DNA of 13,244 bases from Afipia sp. GTDB lineage: Bacteria > Pseudomonadota > Alphaproteobacteria > Rhizobiales > Xanthobacteraceae. Positions 12,579-13,244 of this stretch are shown here, piece after piece; position 1 is the first letter of the stretch; each line of letters begins with the position of its first letter. Made by a program: the position numbers and the translations under genes. Under the pieces are notes generated by a model that saw only the letters and a program-made list of their open reading frames with translations, was not told the origin of the DNA and did no database searches. Location: contig JAGVII010000346.1 of NCBI GenBank assembly GCA_020056155.1, positions 1 through 13,244 on the forward strand, read 5' to 3'.

Positions 12579-12977
12579 ATGCCTGCAAAATCGCAGACAG
12601 CACCGGAACTTATTCCTGCCGCTCGCCATGGCCTCGCGCTGGAAGGTTTCTTCCGCATCATGGCGCGGTGGGGCGTCGGCAACGGCGACGCGCGGCGCAT
12701 CCTCGGCAATCCCGCGGAGCGCACGTTCTTTCAATGGAAGAGCGGCAAGGCGGCGCGGCTGCCGGACGATACGCTGCGCCGGATCGGCTATGTCGCGGGC
12801 ATCTGGAAGGCGTTGCAGATCGTCTACTCCGACGCAGCACTCGCCGACGGCTGGGTGCTGCGCCCGAACCGCGCTTTCGCAGGCCAGACCCCTCTCGCAA
12901 GGATGACCGCCGGCGACGTCACCGATCTCGCGGCGGTGCGCGCCTATGTCGATGCCGCCCGCGCGCCGTGGTCGTGA
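12579..12977 (+). CDS. Antitoxin, Xre/MbcA/ParS toxin-binding domain (DUF2384) family
   Basis: A 132-residue protein. The N-terminal half (about 18-75) is the Xre-like helical DNA-binding part (GLALEGFFRIMARWGV, ARRILGNPAERTFFQWKSG, RLPDDTLRRIGYVAGIWKAL). The C-terminal half (about 76-131) is the toxin-binding domain, with family landmarks WVLRPNRAFAGQTPLARM and DLAAVRAYVDAARAPW. The ATG at 12579 has AGAGG 8 bases upstream; an in-frame TTG at 12525 is excluded because it lies on the -35 box. The stop overlaps the start of the RES-domain toxin gene by four bases (GTGA), as expected for a coupled toxin-antitoxin pair. It should neutralise the toxin by masking its active site and repress the operon through the palindrome upstream. 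Confidence 0.93.
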   Translation: MPAKSQTAPELIPAARHGLALEGFFRIMARWGVGNGDARRILGNPAERTFFQWKSGKAARLPDDTLRRIGYVAGIWKALQIVYSDAALADGWVLRPNRAFAGQTPLARMTAGDVTDLAAVRAYVDAARAPWS

Positions 12978-13244
12978 CCGGCTCGGGTTTCGCCACCACG
13001 CGGGTGCGCTGGCGCGAGGCGTGGCGCATCATCGCGTCGCGCTATCCGCCGATCGCGCTGTTCGAGCGTGTCTCGGATGATCCCGCCGTGTGGGACGTGC
13101 TGACCGGCCTTGAACAGGCGACCAATCCGCGCCTGCGCGATGAGGCAGGCGAGATTGCGCTGGTGCCGCCGGAGCGGCGGGTGACCGGGCCGAACGCATC
13201 GTGGGTGATGGCGCCGTTCACCCATGTGAACCGCAACGGCTCGC
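12974..13244 (+). CDS. RES-domain toxin (NAD+-degrading type), 3' end outside window
   Basis: The frame is open from a GTG at 12974, overlapping the antitoxin stop as GTGA, to the last base of the window; a GTG at 12968 is an alternative. The ~90 residues seen match the start of a RES domain: REAWRIIASRYPPIALFERVSDD with the conserved Arg32, then LTGLEQATNPRLRDEAGEI with the conserved-type Glu47, then VPPERRVTGPNASWVMAPFTHVN. The conserved Ser that completes the R-E-S triad lies beyond the window. RES toxins such as MbcT deplete cellular NAD+ by phosphorolysis or hydrolysis and stop growth when free of antitoxin. Identity rests on these motifs plus the cognate antitoxin immediately upstream. 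Confidence 0.88.
   Translation, partial: MTGSGFATTRVRWREAWRIIASRYPPIALFERVSDDPAVWDVLTGLEQATNPRLRDEAGEIALVPPERRVTGPNASWVMAPFTHVNRNGS

Noticed and set aside
1..13244. tRNA, rRNA, insertion sequences, integrase, phage genes or CRISPR arrays
   Set aside because: No cloverleaf with a GTTCGA-type arm, no conserved rRNA segments, no transposase or integrase motif, and no regularly spaced direct repeats were seen on either strand.

Overview
The window looks like chromosome of a GC-rich alphaproteobacterium of the Bradyrhizobium / Rhodopseudomonas / Afipia group (Nitrobacteraceae). The evidence is the alphaproteobacterial families DUF1491 and DUF2336, a class A penicillin-binding protein with a typically bradyrhizobial N-terminus (QIVPSEWKKRFRHFLLDL), a CtrA-type TTAA-N7-TTAA site, and strong GC bias at third codon positions that leaves long antisense open frames. 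No tRNA, rRNA, insertion sequence or CRISPR array is visible.

Layout. Positions 1-1573 hold the 3' part of a PAS sensor histidine kinase, which overlaps by 8 bases a membrane-anchored peptidoglycan-binding protein. DUF1491 (+) and DUF2336 (-) converge at about 2020. Between DUF2336 and a 68-residue small protein lies a regulatory gap with a CtrA-like site and a hairpin against the DUF2336 start codon. Two unrecognised proteins follow: an exported, possibly lipid-anchored one and a small membrane protein. A TerC-family membrane protein (4864-5499) comes after 236 bases that can fold into a large RNA domain plus a stem covering the Shine-Dalgarno; it ends at a strong hairpin. On the minus strand a class A PBP, a DUF1214 protein and a DUF1254 protein form a tight operon (9021 to 5564). 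The 327-base gap 9022-9348 separates the PBP from the divergent YcgN-type CxxCxxCC protein; it holds an inverted repeat and a candidate promoter and no gene I can support. A DHA2-family MFS exporter follows.

The last 1.4 kb is the most accessory-looking part. It carries two tandem, paralogous, secreted six-cysteine miniproteins that share a twin CX3C pattern, then a Xre/MbcA/ParS antitoxin with a clear promoter and a perfect 12-bp palindromic operator candidate, and the start of its RES-domain toxin, cut by the window end. The miniprotein pair is the best candidate for something undescribed; the RNA upstream of the TerC gene is second.

Functional links I can support from spacing are: kinase with peptidoglycan-binding protein, PBP with DUF1214/DUF1254, the miniprotein pair, and antitoxin with toxin. 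The remaining genes appear to be independent units.
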